From Flavobacterium sp. CF136 (GTDB lineage: Bacteria; Bacteroidota; Bacteroidia; Flavobacteriales; Flavobacteriaceae): 34,582 nucleotides of DNA. Both the position numbers and the translations under genes were made by a program. Position 1 is the first letter of the stretch; the number at the start of each line of letters is the position of its first letter. Under the pieces are notes generated by a model that saw only the letters and a list, made by a program, of their open reading frames with translations, made no database searches and had not been told where the DNA came from. Of this stretch, positions 1 to 9,359 are shown in pieces. Location: the NCBI RefSeq assembly GCF_000282055.1, contig NZ_AKJZ01000030.1:1-34582 (forward strand), written 5' to 3'.

Positions 1-38
1 AAAGAAATGTATTTCTTTTTTGTTTTTTTTTAATAAAT

Positions 39-99
39 CTATGCTTCTAGCCTGCACTGATCGGAGTCGAAGTGTGTTAAATCATATTTTTATGAATTA
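39..99 (+). repeat. Dispersed repeat, copy A (right half, continues off the window)
   Basis: These 61 bp match 19440-19500 at 52 positions, from CTATGCTTCTAGCC to TTTTATGAATTA. The preceding A/T-rich bases 1-38 (AAAGAAATGTATTTC) also resemble the corresponding middle part of copy B (AAAGAAATATG). The left half is presumably beyond the window edge. It lies just downstream of the GH27 stop. Confidence 0.7.
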
Positions 100-122
100 T
101 ATAATGGGTTAAAGTAATTCTT

Positions 123-1316
123 TTATTTTTTAGATAATACAACCATCAAAACTCCATGTGCCGGAATGCTTTTTACAAGATTCTTTTCTGTAGTTCCGAT
201 ACTTTTATGCTCCCATAAATCTCTGACAATATATGTTTCTTTTTTGATTTTTACATCTTCTACAAAATACATTGTATTTTTTTTCCAATCATAATCTAAT
301 TTCCAATCCGTTTCTGTTCTGTTTAAAAAACAAATTGCCACTTTACCATCGGCCAATGGTTTTGCCCAAATTTCATGTTCTCCCATATCCATAAATCTTC
401 GGGCTTGCTGTCCTTTAGCATCCTGATTAACGGCAATTACTTCTTTATTTGTTAGAATTTGTGCCGTAGTTGGATCTAAATTCCGAAGATCGTTTCCTGC
501 CATTAAAGGAGAAGCCAGCATGGACCACATTGAGAAATGAGTTTTATTTTCGTCGTAAGTCATACCACCATTTCCTACTTCAAGCATGTCCGGATCATTC
601 CAATGCCCCGGTCCGGCATATTTCCATAAGTCTGCCTGTCTATCGATAATATCCAGAATTCCTAAGCCTCCCCAATCAAAAGTACATTGATAACAATCTC
701 TGATATCAAAAGTGGTACGCCATAAATGACCAATTCCTTCGCCCCATTCCCATGGTTTGCTTCCTCCCCATTCGCAAATAGAAAAAACAATTGGTCTTTT
801 GGTTTCTTTTAAAGCATCACTCATGGTTTTATAGGCCGCTTTTGCATTTTGCCCTTCATCAAAACACCAGTCGTATTTTAAATAATCAACGCCCCATTCG
901 GCATATTTTTTAGCATCCTGAAACTGATATCCACGACTTCCCGGTCTGGATTGACAGGTCATAGAACCTGCACAGGAATAAATCCCGAATTTCAACCCTT
1001 TACTATGAATATAATCTCCCAAAGCTTTCATCCCCGATGGAAAACGTTCCGGATCTGCAATTATATCTCCTTTTGCATCTCGCCCAATTTGCCAGCAGTC
1101 ATCAATAACCAAATAATTATATCCGGCATCACGCATACCGCTTTTCACCATTGCGTCAGCCATTTCTTTTATTAATTTTTCGCTTACGTCACAGCCAAAT
1201 TTATTCCAGCTGTTCCAGCCCATTGGCGGTGTTTTGGCTAAATCGGAAAATTCCTGGGAATAGCTAAAAAAAGGATTGACTAACAACATCAATACTGCTA
1301 AAAATATATTTTTCAT
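123..1316 (-). CDS. GH27 alpha-galactosidase / beta-L-arabinopyranosidase family enzyme
   Basis: This 397-residue secreted enzyme would remove terminal alpha-galactose or beta-L-arabinopyranose by a retaining mechanism. Residues 1-20 form a signal peptide ending SYSQ. The GH27 start PPMGWNSW lies at 30-37, IDDCW at 71-75, and the nucleophile region LKYDWC at 146-151 (D149). The acid/base is expected at D204 in the R-x-x-x-D pattern starting at R200. GPGHWNDPDML (235-245) and MWSMLASPLMAGND (263-276) are family hallmarks, and a short C-terminal beta domain follows. The length is typical of a single-domain GH27. It is the last gene of the SusC1-SusD1 unit, 127 bp after SusD1, with a strong hairpin between them. 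In an arabinogalactan context either specificity is plausible, and sequence alone does not decide. Confidence 0.93.
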   Translation of the reverse strand: MKNIFLAVLMLLVNPFFSYSQEFSDLAKTPPMGWNSWNKFGCDVSEKLIKEMADAMVKSGMRDAGYNYLVIDDCWQIGRDAKGDIIADPERFPSGMKALGDYIHSKGLKFGIYSCAGSMTCQSRPGSRGYQFQDAKKYAEWGVDYLKYDWCFDEGQNAKAAYKTMSDALKETKRPIVFSICEWGGSKPWEWGEGIGHLWRTTFDIRDCYQCTFDWGGLGILDIIDRQADLWKYAGPGHWNDPDMLEVGNGGMTYDENKTHFSMWSMLASPLMAGNDLRNLDPTTAQILTNKEVIAVNQDAKGQQARRFMDMGEHEIWAKPLADGKVAICFLNRTETDWKLDYDWKKNTMYFVEDVKIKKETYIVRDLWEHKSIGTTEKNLVKSIPAHGVLMVVLSKK

Positions 1317-1346
1317 TCTAATAATTTTATAATTAATGTTAAACCA

Positions 1347-1377
1347 GAGAGCTGTTCCTAACCACAGAACAGCTCTC
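1347..1377 (-). promoter_or_regulatory. Intercistronic hairpin between SusD1 and GH27
   Basis: Two perfectly complementary 11-base arms (GAGAGCTGTTC at 1347-1357 and GAACAGCTCTC at 1367-1377) enclose a 9-base loop. On the minus strand no T-run follows, so it is a poor intrinsic terminator. It is more likely an mRNA-stabilising or processing hairpin that protects the upstream SusC/SusD message. That role is inference; the structure is visible. Confidence 0.65.
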
Positions 1378-1443
1378 AGACACTTATAAACAACTAAAAA
1401 AACCTTGTTTTAAAAAAACACTTATTGATTGGGTATATAATAT

Positions 1444-3045
1444 TTAATTATACCCTGGATTTTGTACCAAACTATGATTTGCATCCATCTGACTTTGAGG
1501 GATAGGGAATATTGCTCTGTAATCACCATTTGGTTTATGAGAAAACCAAGATTTTTTAGTATAAACACCAAAGCGAATCAAGTCTTGTTTTCTGTGATGT
1601 TCCCCAACAAATTCCCAAGCTAATTCATCGAGAAAACCACCGTATTGTATGTCAGCACCGCCTTCGTATTTAGTGATTGTTCCATTCGAATACTCGCCAT
1701 ATTTATAAACACTTCCTCCCAGTAATTTAGCTCCGGTAACGATTGCTTTTGCCGGATTTGCCTTGAAATCCCTGGCTCTTACTTCACTAACAATTGTTGC
1801 TGCCTGGTCTGCGCTTCCGGTTCTTAATAAACACTCCGCTTTTATCATTAAGGCATCACCATATCTAAAAAAGGGAACATCATTAGAACTGTTAACTGAA
1901 GTTCCTGAACCTATCTCATATTTCACTAATCGATATCCTTCATTATACTCACAACCATCTACAGTTGACATATAATTAATGTAATTTAATTGTGTTACTT
2001 TATCTTCCAATATCAATGGAGCACCTGATTTTGTGTATTGCAATCCTCCTAACCAGCAATCTTTCAATCTGCTGTCATCTGCATCATAAGTATCAATAAA
2101 TTGAGGAATTGCTCCGCTTCCTCCCCAAGGAGAATCCTGCATTTCAAATGTGGCACGACTTGCCGGGTAAAGCGTTTTGAATGGATAGTAAGAGCCTCCC
2201 GTGTATTTCTCATCAAACGGAATTGATAAGATTTCTTCCGGAGAGCCTTCATTTTTGATTTTATAGGAATCTAAATAATTTGGTGCCAGACTAAATTTCC
2301 CACTGTTAATAACATCATTAACTTCACTTAAAGCTTCTGCCCACATTGGAGTACCTAAGTAAACTCCTGCATTAAGGTATAATTTTGCCAATGTCATTTT
2401 AGCAGCCCATTTGGTAACTTTACCATAGGATGCATCTGTATTATCTTCTCTTAAAGCAGGCATAGCTTCGGTAAGTTCTGTTTTTATAAAATCAAATACT
2501 TCCTGGCTTGTCTCTTGTTTAGGCAAATAACCCGGAGGGTTTATAAAATTTGTTTCAACAGGTATATTTCTAAAATTATCATACAAAATATAATAGTAGA
2601 TTGCTCTCAAAGCCCTTAACTCTTTGATATAGACATCTGAGTTTTCCAGGCCTTTTAAATTTTCAATTTGATAAATTGCTTTATTTATTTTAAAAATAGC
2701 CTGATAACCATAAGCCCATCCTGCTTCGGCATGACTTAACGTTGGTCCCCAGGTGTGCTGGTGCATTGTAATATAATAATCACCCCAGCCAATTCCGTTT
2801 CTAAATGGTGTTACAATTAAGTCTGAAGATTCTTCATTGATATCAAACTGGCCATCCCATCCCCAGTATATATCTCTGAATGCAGCATAGGCCGGTGCCA
2901 TAATATTTCCTATATCTGCCGCTGTTATAATGGTTCCTTCGGCAGTAACATTACTATAAACAGTTTCATCCAAGTCAGTACATCCTGCAAATGAGAACAC
3001 TATACTTAATAGTGTTATCTTATAAATTTTATTTAACTTTTTCAT
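1444..3045 (-). CDS. SusD-like surface glycan-binding lipoprotein (SusD1)
   Basis: This 533-residue RagB/SusD-family protein is the lid and glycan-binding partner of the outer-membrane SusC transporter. The lipoprotein signal is MKKLNKIYKITLLSIVFSFAGC with the lipidated Cys at 22, followed by TDLDE, close to a surface-export type signal. Helical TPR-like regions include LRALRAIYYYILYDNF near 143-158. The C-terminal part has the usual family pattern: FFRYGDALMIKAECLLR, then a WEFVGEHHRKQDLIRFGVY segment, then FPIPQSQMDANHSLVQNPGYN at the end. It starts 10 bp after the SusC1 stop and is clearly co-transcribed with it. The ligand cannot be read from sequence. Confidence 0.95.
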   Translation of the reverse strand: MKKLNKIYKITLLSIVFSFAGCTDLDETVYSNVTAEGTIITAADIGNIMAPAYAAFRDIYWGWDGQFDINEESSDLIVTPFRNGIGWGDYYITMHQHTWGPTLSHAEAGWAYGYQAIFKINKAIYQIENLKGLENSDVYIKELRALRAIYYYILYDNFRNIPVETNFINPPGYLPKQETSQEVFDFIKTELTEAMPALREDNTDASYGKVTKWAAKMTLAKLYLNAGVYLGTPMWAEALSEVNDVINSGKFSLAPNYLDSYKIKNEGSPEEILSIPFDEKYTGGSYYPFKTLYPASRATFEMQDSPWGGSGAIPQFIDTYDADDSRLKDCWLGGLQYTKSGAPLILEDKVTQLNYINYMSTVDGCEYNEGYRLVKYEIGSGTSVNSSNDVPFFRYGDALMIKAECLLRTGSADQAATIVSEVRARDFKANPAKAIVTGAKLLGGSVYKYGEYSNGTITKYEGGADIQYGGFLDELAWEFVGEHHRKQDLIRFGVYTKKSWFSHKPNGDYRAIFPIPQSQMDANHSLVQNPGYN

Positions 3046-3055
3046 CTTTGTTTAT

Positions 3056-6031
3056 TTAAAAGTTTACACTAATTCCTAAAGTGAATGTTCTTGTTGTAGG
3101 ATACTTATCACGACTGTCATCACCTGCTGTCAAACCGTTTCCACCGGCGATTTCCGGATCTAATCCTTTATATCTTGTGAAAGTGGCTAAATTGGAACCC
3201 GAAGCATATATCCTTGCTGAATTAACAATTTTTAATTTTTTAACATCCAAATTATAACCCAGGGTTATATTATTAATTTTTACATAATCTCCATCTTCTA
3301 TGTAATAACTCACATAGGTCTGAGAATAATTCAGTTTTGTTTTTCCATAAACCAAATCCTGAGAAGAGTCTAACATGTTATAATTAATAGTTGGATTTTC
3401 ATAAAACATACGTTGATAATTCAGTATTTGAAAACCAAAAGCTCCAACAAGTACTACACCTAAATCAAATCGTTTGTATTTAAAAGTATTGGACCATCCT
3501 GCATTAAATTTTGGAATTCCATTACCCAGATATTGTTTGTTGTCATCGTTGTATAAATCCGGAGTCAGCGTTTTTCTGGTCCCATCCTTAGTTTCAATAA
3601 TCCATTTCCCGTCATCAGTAATATCTACTGATTTTAGTCCCCAAAAATTACCTATTGATTGTCCCACTTCCAATCGATGTGTTGAGAATGAAATAGGATC
3701 ACCCGCATCTCCTACGTTTATGAAATTTCCCTGAATTTCATACAAATCATTAGAAAGACTTGTAAGTTTATTTTTATTGTGAGAAAATGTCATACTGGAA
3801 TTCCATTCAAAATCTTTTGTTTGTACAGGAGTTGTATTTAATAAAATTTCGATCCCTTTATTCTCCATTTTACCTACATTGGCAGTTATGCTATTATACA
3901 AATAAGGCGGAACAGGGACTTCATAATCCCACAACATATCCTTAGTCTTCTTATGATACAAATCTACACTACCACTGATGCGGTTTTTAAAAAATGAAAA
4001 ATCTAATCCTAAATTGATTTCTTGTGATTTTTCCCAACGCAAATCAGGATTAGGATTACTGGCTGGAACCAGACCCTGAACCCATGCCCCATTATTATAA
4101 ACATAGCCCTCATAATTTAATAAAGTTTGTGAGAGGTAAGAACTGTTAGGAATAATCCCTGTCTCTCCAAAACCTGCACGCAGTTTTAGATTATCAATAA
4201 ATGAAACATCTTTCAGGAAAGATTCATTACTAATGCTCCAGCCTGCTGAAACTGAAGGAAATGTTCCCCATTGATAATTATCTCCAAATCTGGAAGATCC
4301 TTCTCTTCTCACACTGGCCAGCAAATGATATTTATTGTCAAATGAATAAGTAGCTCTGCCAAAAAAACCAATCAGTTTATTATCTTCTTTATAACTTCCC
4401 ATTCCTGCTTTTCCATCCAAAAGTGCCTGACCTTCTCCTAAATTATTATACGAAAAGGCATCAGTAGGAAAGTTATAATTATTAGCAAATCCGCTTTGTG
4501 ACATAGTATATTGATAACTATATCCGCCTAAAACAGAAAAATTGTGTTTATTGATTGTTTTAGCATATTTTGAAGTAAATTCCATCTGATCTAAGTTTGA
4601 CCTGTCATCTGATCTTGATGCATAACCATTTCTACCCTGAATTGTATTTGAATAATGCTTTTTAGTTTCGTAATATCCATGCAAATTTGAGTTTTTTACA
4701 TTGGAAATACGAAAGTCTGTATCCCAACCCGGCAATAAAGTCAGTGTTACTCCTGCTGATAATCTTGTATTTTCACCCTCATTCATTCTATTGGTTTCAT
4801 AGATTGAAGCCAGAGGGTTAGAATATTGAAATCTACTGGTTTGAGTCCAAACTCCATTATCGTCTTTTGGCCTTGCCGTTGGATTTCTAATCAGGGCCTG
4901 TCTGTAAACATTAGTGTCAAAACCTCCTGCTTGTTGTGTTGTTCTAACGATATTAAGATTGAATTTTAATTTATCGTTAAACATATAATGATTTGCATCA
5001 AAAGAAACTCTAAGCTCTTTTGTATAGGTCCCTAAAAAAACTCCTTCCTGATTCCCGTAATTAATATTAGCGATATAGTTCGATTTTGCACTACCGCCTT
5101 TCATATTAATATTATGGTTTTTATTTAATGCAGTTCTTGAAATTCCATCTAACCAATTCGTACTATATCCTTCATCTGCAAAAGGCATCTGTGCACCATC
5201 TGCAAGTAATTTTCTATACTGTGATGCATCTAAAAAATTTGCTTTTTTAGCAAAACTTGACATTGCAGTATAGCCTGTATAAGATAAGGTGTTCACAACA
5301 TCACGATCCACTTTTTTTGTAGTTATCAAAATAACTCCATTAGCACCACGGGTACCATAAATTGCTGCTGCTGAGGCATCCTTAAGTACATCAATAGAAG
5401 CAATATCATTTACAGAAACACTATCAAATGATCCTGGAATTCCATTAATCAAAATCAATGGAGTGGTCCCTCCTTGCAAAGAAGCGATACCTCGTAAAGA
5501 AACCGAAGGACCTGCCAGCGGATCACCTGACCCATTTGAAATAACCAAACCGGCTACTTTACCCACAATCAATTCTGAGGCATCACGAACAGCACCTTGC
5601 GTAAAATCTTTTGCTTTTATAGTTGCAATAGAACTGGTAACTTCACCTCGTTTCTGCGTACCATATCCAATTAAAACAACTTCCGTCAATTCATTTACCT
5701 CTGATTCTAAGACTAAATTGATCGTATTTTTACCATCTGGTTTGATCTCTTTTGTTTTTAATCCTAAATAGGAAAAAATTAATATCGGATTATTTCCTTT
5801 AGTAACTATTTCAAAATTTCCATCGAAATCAGTTGCGGCTGCATTAGTTGTATTTTTTTCCAAAACTGATGCTCCGGGTATTGGAACATTATTTTCATCT
5901 GTAACTTTACCACTTATTTTTTGCTGTGAGAATGAGCTAAAAATAACAAACAGTAAAAAAATCGTACAGTACATCTTTCTTCTGAAAAGAGATGTAGCAG
6001 TACTTCTAAAGACATGCATGGTTGGTTTCAT
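3056..6031 (-). CDS. SusC-like TonB-dependent outer-membrane transporter (SusC1)
   Basis: This 991-residue SusC/RagA-family porin imports oligosaccharides using TonB energy. A signal peptide ends near residue 35 (IFSSFSQQ). Next comes a carboxypeptidase-D-like beta-sandwich (about 37-110; KISGKVTDENNVPIPGASV). The linker EVVLIGYGTQKRGEVTSS precedes the plug domain, which has DVLKDASAAAIYGTRGANGV and ILITTKK. The rest is the 22-strand barrel, ending in a typical aromatic-terminated strand (FTLGISVNF). There is no N-terminal STN domain, so it does not look like an anti-sigma signalling receptor. It is the first gene of the SusC1-SusD1-GH27 unit. Only about 286 bp separate it from the GH2 terminator side, so its promoter should lie in 6032-6230. 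Confidence 0.96.
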   Translation of the reverse strand: MKPTMHVFRSTATSLFRRKMYCTIFLLFVIFSSFSQQKISGKVTDENNVPIPGASVLEKNTTNAAATDFDGNFEIVTKGNNPILIFSYLGLKTKEIKPDGKNTINLVLESEVNELTEVVLIGYGTQKRGEVTSSIATIKAKDFTQGAVRDASELIVGKVAGLVISNGSGDPLAGPSVSLRGIASLQGGTTPLILINGIPGSFDSVSVNDIASIDVLKDASAAAIYGTRGANGVILITTKKVDRDVVNTLSYTGYTAMSSFAKKANFLDASQYRKLLADGAQMPFADEGYSTNWLDGISRTALNKNHNINMKGGSAKSNYIANINYGNQEGVFLGTYTKELRVSFDANHYMFNDKLKFNLNIVRTTQQAGGFDTNVYRQALIRNPTARPKDDNGVWTQTSRFQYSNPLASIYETNRMNEGENTRLSAGVTLTLLPGWDTDFRISNVKNSNLHGYYETKKHYSNTIQGRNGYASRSDDRSNLDQMEFTSKYAKTINKHNFSVLGGYSYQYTMSQSGFANNYNFPTDAFSYNNLGEGQALLDGKAGMGSYKEDNKLIGFFGRATYSFDNKYHLLASVRREGSSRFGDNYQWGTFPSVSAGWSISNESFLKDVSFIDNLKLRAGFGETGIIPNSSYLSQTLLNYEGYVYNNGAWVQGLVPASNPNPDLRWEKSQEINLGLDFSFFKNRISGSVDLYHKKTKDMLWDYEVPVPPYLYNSITANVGKMENKGIEILLNTTPVQTKDFEWNSSMTFSHNKNKLTSLSNDLYEIQGNFINVGDAGDPISFSTHRLEVGQSIGNFWGLKSVDITDDGKWIIETKDGTRKTLTPDLYNDDNKQYLGNGIPKFNAGWSNTFKYKRFDLGVVLVGAFGFQILNYQRMFYENPTINYNMLDSSQDLVYGKTKLNYSQTYVSYYIEDGDYVKINNITLGYNLDVKKLKIVNSARIYASGSNLATFTRYKGLDPEIAGGNGLTAGDDSRDKYPTTRTFTLGISVNF

Positions 6032-6098
6032 AATTTAACAATATTGGTTAGTGTGCTTTTGACACTTGTAAAATTATGTTAAATTGAAGTTAACGAAA

Positions 6099-6123
6099 AT
6101 GCTAATATTACCACATGCTAATA
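6099..6123. promoter_or_regulatory. Direct repeat ATGCTAATA x2 upstream of SusC1
   Basis: ATGCTAATA occurs at 6099-6107 and again at 6115-6123, a 16-bp period, about 70-90 bp upstream of the SusC1 start. Tandem half-sites like this often mark an activator site near SusC promoters, but no cognate regulator gene is in the window. The function is inferred. Confidence 0.35.
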
Positions 6124-6237
6124 CTATATTATCCTGTTTTTAAGTATTTAGAATGAATTTCACACTTAAACACCATGAATACCCAACAAAACCCTTCATT
6201 TGTTGCATAAAGCGAGTTTTTATACCCAAAAAACAGA

Positions 6238-6271
6238 AAAAGCATAAACCTATAAAATAGTTTATGCTTTT
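6238..6271 (-). terminator. Intrinsic terminator after the GH51-GH43-GH2 unit
   Basis: AAAAGCATAAAC (6238-6249) pairs perfectly with GTTTATGCTTTT (6260-6271) around a 10-base loop. On the minus strand the stem is followed by a T-rich run, 47 bp after the GH2 stop. The A/T flanks make it potentially bidirectional, but only the minus strand has a gene ending here. Confidence 0.75.
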
Positions 6272-6317
6272 GCCGAAAAATGATCTCAAAAAAATGTAGA
6301 GTAAAGTATTGTCCTTT

Positions 6318-8111
6318 TTATTTTTTAATACCAGGAGTGTCTAAATAATAGTCATGCAGAATGTACCATGCCTTCTTTTTGTCTCCTCTGTCAGAGAGCA
6401 GCCCTTTGCGATTCCAGCCTTTTTGATACACAGGATGCATTCTGCCCAACGAGCGATAATCTACTAATATCCAAGGGCAGACACCAGCTAAATTAGGCAT
6501 AGCTTTAAACATCGAAATCTGGTCTTTATATATTTGTTCCTGATATTCTTCTGTCCAATAAGCAGCTTCATTGGTAGGACCATAATTGCTGCCGTACAAA
6601 GCTTCTCCTCCAAATTCAGATATAATAACAGGCTTGTCGGCAAGAAGTTTCCATTTGGTGTCTTCGGGTTTTCCCTGCCACGGTACGTACCAGCCAATAT
6701 ATTCGTTTACTGAAATTACATCAAAATAATTATATAGCGGATCATGTACATCCACAATATTGTTATTATAACTCTGGTTGTTTATTACAGAAGTAATCAA
6801 TCGGGTATTATCAAGTTCCCTGCATTTTTTAGATAATTCAATCAATGCGGTATCACGGTTAGCGGTAGTCGAATAGGTTTCGTTTGAAATACTCCATATA
6901 AAAACAGCACAGCGATTACGATCCCGTTTTATCATTTCCTTCAGCATTAATTCCATCTTGTTGGTAACACTGGGAGTAGCAAATTCAATATGTTGGTAAA
7001 CCGGAAGTTCATCCCATACCATCAGACCCATTTTCTCAGCCATTTTTAACATATATTCGTTATGGGGATAATGTGCCAATCGTACAAAATTACAACCCAG
7101 GTCTTTTGCCCAGGTGAGTACTATTAATGCATCTGATTCTGAGAAAGCTTTAGCCTGTGTAAACGGATTTTCTTCATGAATATTTACACCTTTTAAAAAT
7201 AGAGGTTTGCCATTCAGCAGGATTTCTTTTCCATTGACTTCAATATTCCTGAAACCTATTTCATCTTTAACCGTGTCGGTTTCACATTGAATATTGACGT
7301 TATATAACTTAGGGTTTTCGGGTGCCCAAAGCTTAAACTTAGATAAAAACTGTATTTTAGCCCTTCCGTTAATATCCGTTTGAGCGGAATATTTAATACC
7401 GAGTTCAGGAATTGTAACAATTACTTTTTGTGAAAGTGATGCACCATTAAGCTGAACCCATCCTTCAACCTCTTTAGCAGATCCTTTCTTTAACTGAATG
7501 CAGTAATCATCTATATAAGTAGTGTTTGTTTCTACGAGATTAACATTACGGGTAATCCCTCCATAATTAAACCAGTCATAACCCAATCCCGGCAATCCGT
7601 CTTTTAAACGTTTGCTGTTTACTTTTACAATCAGGCTGTTATCTCCATCAACTGCCACGTTTGTAATTTCAAACTGAAAAGGGGTAAAACCACCTTCATG
7701 ACTGCCTAACAATTTTCCGTTTAGATATACTGAACAGGTATAATTTACTGCACCAAAATGTATAAAGTATCTTTTCCCAGCCGTTTTTGTATTTTTAAAT
7801 GTTTTTTTATACCATACTACGCCTTCCATATAAGTTAGTTCCGGTAATTGGGAATTAAAATCACCAGGTACATTAAGCTGCGGGCTGCCATCAAAAGAGT
7901 ATTCTACAAAATCAGTTTTCTTTTCCGGCTTTTTTTCAAGCCAGATTTGCCTCCAATCGCCAATGTCAGTCGGATCTGAAATAGTTTGCCATTTTCCATT
8001 CAAAGAAATAAGGTTACGGGAATCGATATTTATCATTGCTGTTTGTGATTGTACCTTTTGAAAGATAAAAAGGCATAAAAAGCTAAATATTAAATAGGAT
8101 TGATGTCTCAT
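6318..8111 (-). CDS. GH2 beta-glucuronidase-like enzyme
   Basis: This 597-residue secreted GH2 enzyme has a signal peptide of about 1-23. The N-terminal jelly-roll sugar-binding domain covers about 25-195 (GKRYFIHFGAVNYTCSVYLNG), an Ig-like domain about 196-285, and the TIM barrel 290-595. The acid/base is N410-E411 in SISNET and the nucleophile is E499 in IISEFG. NRK at 567-569 matches the NxK motif that binds the glucuronate carboxylate in E. coli beta-glucuronidase, and NEYIGWY (469-475) resembles the corresponding NRYYGWY loop. These favour beta-glucuronidase over beta-galactosidase. The length matches the short GUS type. It is the third gene of the GH51-GH43-GH2 unit, 110 bp after GH43. 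It would remove beta-linked GlcA caps such as those on arabinogalactan side chains. Confidence 0.9.
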   Translation of the reverse strand: MRHQSYLIFSFLCLFIFQKVQSQTAMINIDSRNLISLNGKWQTISDPTDIGDWRQIWLEKKPEKKTDFVEYSFDGSPQLNVPGDFNSQLPELTYMEGVVWYKKTFKNTKTAGKRYFIHFGAVNYTCSVYLNGKLLGSHEGGFTPFQFEITNVAVDGDNSLIVKVNSKRLKDGLPGLGYDWFNYGGITRNVNLVETNTTYIDDYCIQLKKGSAKEVEGWVQLNGASLSQKVIVTIPELGIKYSAQTDINGRAKIQFLSKFKLWAPENPKLYNVNIQCETDTVKDEIGFRNIEVNGKEILLNGKPLFLKGVNIHEENPFTQAKAFSESDALIVLTWAKDLGCNFVRLAHYPHNEYMLKMAEKMGLMVWDELPVYQHIEFATPSVTNKMELMLKEMIKRDRNRCAVFIWSISNETYSTTANRDTALIELSKKCRELDNTRLITSVINNQSYNNNIVDVHDPLYNYFDVISVNEYIGWYVPWQGKPEDTKWKLLADKPVIISEFGGEALYGSNYGPTNEAAYWTEEYQEQIYKDQISMFKAMPNLAGVCPWILVDYRSLGRMHPVYQKGWNRKGLLSDRGDKKKAWYILHDYYLDTPGIKK

Positions 8112-8221
8112 TTTTTGGAAAGTATTTTCAGAATGTATTAGAAAATCAAATATATTAAAAAATACCTGAACCTATTTGTATGAATGTATCATATGACTCC
8201 CTTATAAGTTGCTGATTAAAA

Positions 8222-9274
8222 TTACTTGTCAAAAATGCTCATATCCCATTTTTCCTGCCATAAAACTGTTGCTCCATTTTTATCAATACGCAGCGGAAGC
8301 CAAACATAGCGGGAACTTTCAAGATCAGTTTTATTCCACTTGTCAAACATAGCTATAAAAGCTCCTTCTCTTCCCTGTACCGGAATTACATAAGTGCTTT
8401 GAGCATAAAATGTTTTATCAGCATCCGGGCCTTCACACAGTTCCTTCTTTTGTACAGTCCAAAGCCCCATAATAGTATCTGCCGTTGCTATTGTAGCTAT
8501 ATTAGGATCCCATCCTGAGCATCCTGAAGTAATAATATAATATTTTTTATTGTACTTAAATACAGCAGGAGCCTCACGGGAAAGATTTTCGAAATTCCTG
8601 GTAAACTTTCCTGAAGGTCTGAGATAATCATCAGTAAGTTCACTAATGTACATTGTCTTGTTATCCTCTGAAGAATAAAATTGGTATGCTTTAGCATCAT
8701 CGTCAACAAAAACGGTTTGATCTCTGCTCATAGCATTATTAGGACGAAAACTTTCGATATATTTAAATTTGCCTACAGGACTGTCACTTACAGCAACTCC
8801 GGCAGCCGCTTTACTATAATCGGCACTGTCAACATGCATCCACATTACGAATTTTCCTGTCTTTTTATTAAAGATTACTTTAGGTCTTTCTAAAACTTTG
8901 GAAGTGTGCAGATCATGAGCCGCATCATCCTTAACTGCAGAAAGCACAAGACCTTCATTCTTCCAGTTTACCAGATCTTTTGAAGAATAACAGCTTATTC
9001 CAGCTACGTCTGTACGATAAGCCTCCCAGGTGGCTTCCGGAGGGAGAGATGTTTTCCCTTTTTTATATTCACCATACCAATAATAGATACCGTCATGAAA
9101 CAGAATTCCTCCGCCATGAGCATTGATAGGATTTCCTTCGGTATCGTTCCAAACACTCCCCGGATTGAAAGAATCAGCAGAATGTTTTTGAGCGATGTCC
9201 TTCTTGGCGGTACAGCTGTATAGTGAAAGTAGTATTAGTAGTAATTGTAATTTTGGTTGTAAAAAAGATTTCAT
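8222..9274 (-). CDS. GH43 exo-beta-1,3-galactanase-like lipoprotein (subfamily 24/34 type)
   Basis: This is a five-bladed beta-propeller enzyme of 350 residues. The frame extends upstream to 9337, but the start at 9274 gives a clean lipoprotein signal, MKSFLQPKLQLLLILLSLYSC (Cys21), so that start is preferred. Family signs are AHGGGIL (52-58) with YYWYGEYKKG (64-73), LERPKVIFN (128-136) and SREAPAVF (232-239, with E234 the expected acid). YYIITSGCSGWDPN (245-258) follows. AHGGG where most GH43 enzymes have the catalytic base Asp is typical of the beta-1,3-galactanase group (subfamily 24) and its relatives in 34. It sits between GH51 and GH2. It would trim the beta-1,3-galactan backbone of arabinogalactan at the cell surface or in the periplasm. 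The exact subfamily is uncertain. Confidence 0.85.
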   Translation of the reverse strand: MKSFLQPKLQLLLILLSLYSCTAKKDIAQKHSADSFNPGSVWNDTEGNPINAHGGGILFHDGIYYWYGEYKKGKTSLPPEATWEAYRTDVAGISCYSSKDLVNWKNEGLVLSAVKDDAAHDLHTSKVLERPKVIFNKKTGKFVMWMHVDSADYSKAAAGVAVSDSPVGKFKYIESFRPNNAMSRDQTVFVDDDAKAYQFYSSEDNKTMYISELTDDYLRPSGKFTRNFENLSREAPAVFKYNKKYYIITSGCSGWDPNIATIATADTIMGLWTVQKKELCEGPDADKTFYAQSTYVIPVQGREGAFIAMFDKWNKTDLESSRYVWLPLRIDKNGATVLWQEKWDMSIFDK

Positions 9275-9359
9275 AATGATTGATTTAGCATGATTTAGAA
9301 ATAATGTCAGCCAGTAAAAACCACATGGTTTAAACATTTAAATTTCTTTTATGGTTATA

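Noticed and set aside
1..20. AAAGAAAT...ATTTCTTT hairpin as the GH27 terminator
   Set aside because: The loop would be only about two bases and the stem is all weak pairs. It is better explained as part of repeat copy A.
6318..8111. GH2 beta-galactosidase call
   Set aside because: The NRK (NxK) motif, NEYIGWY loop and short length fit beta-glucuronidase better. It should still be tested.
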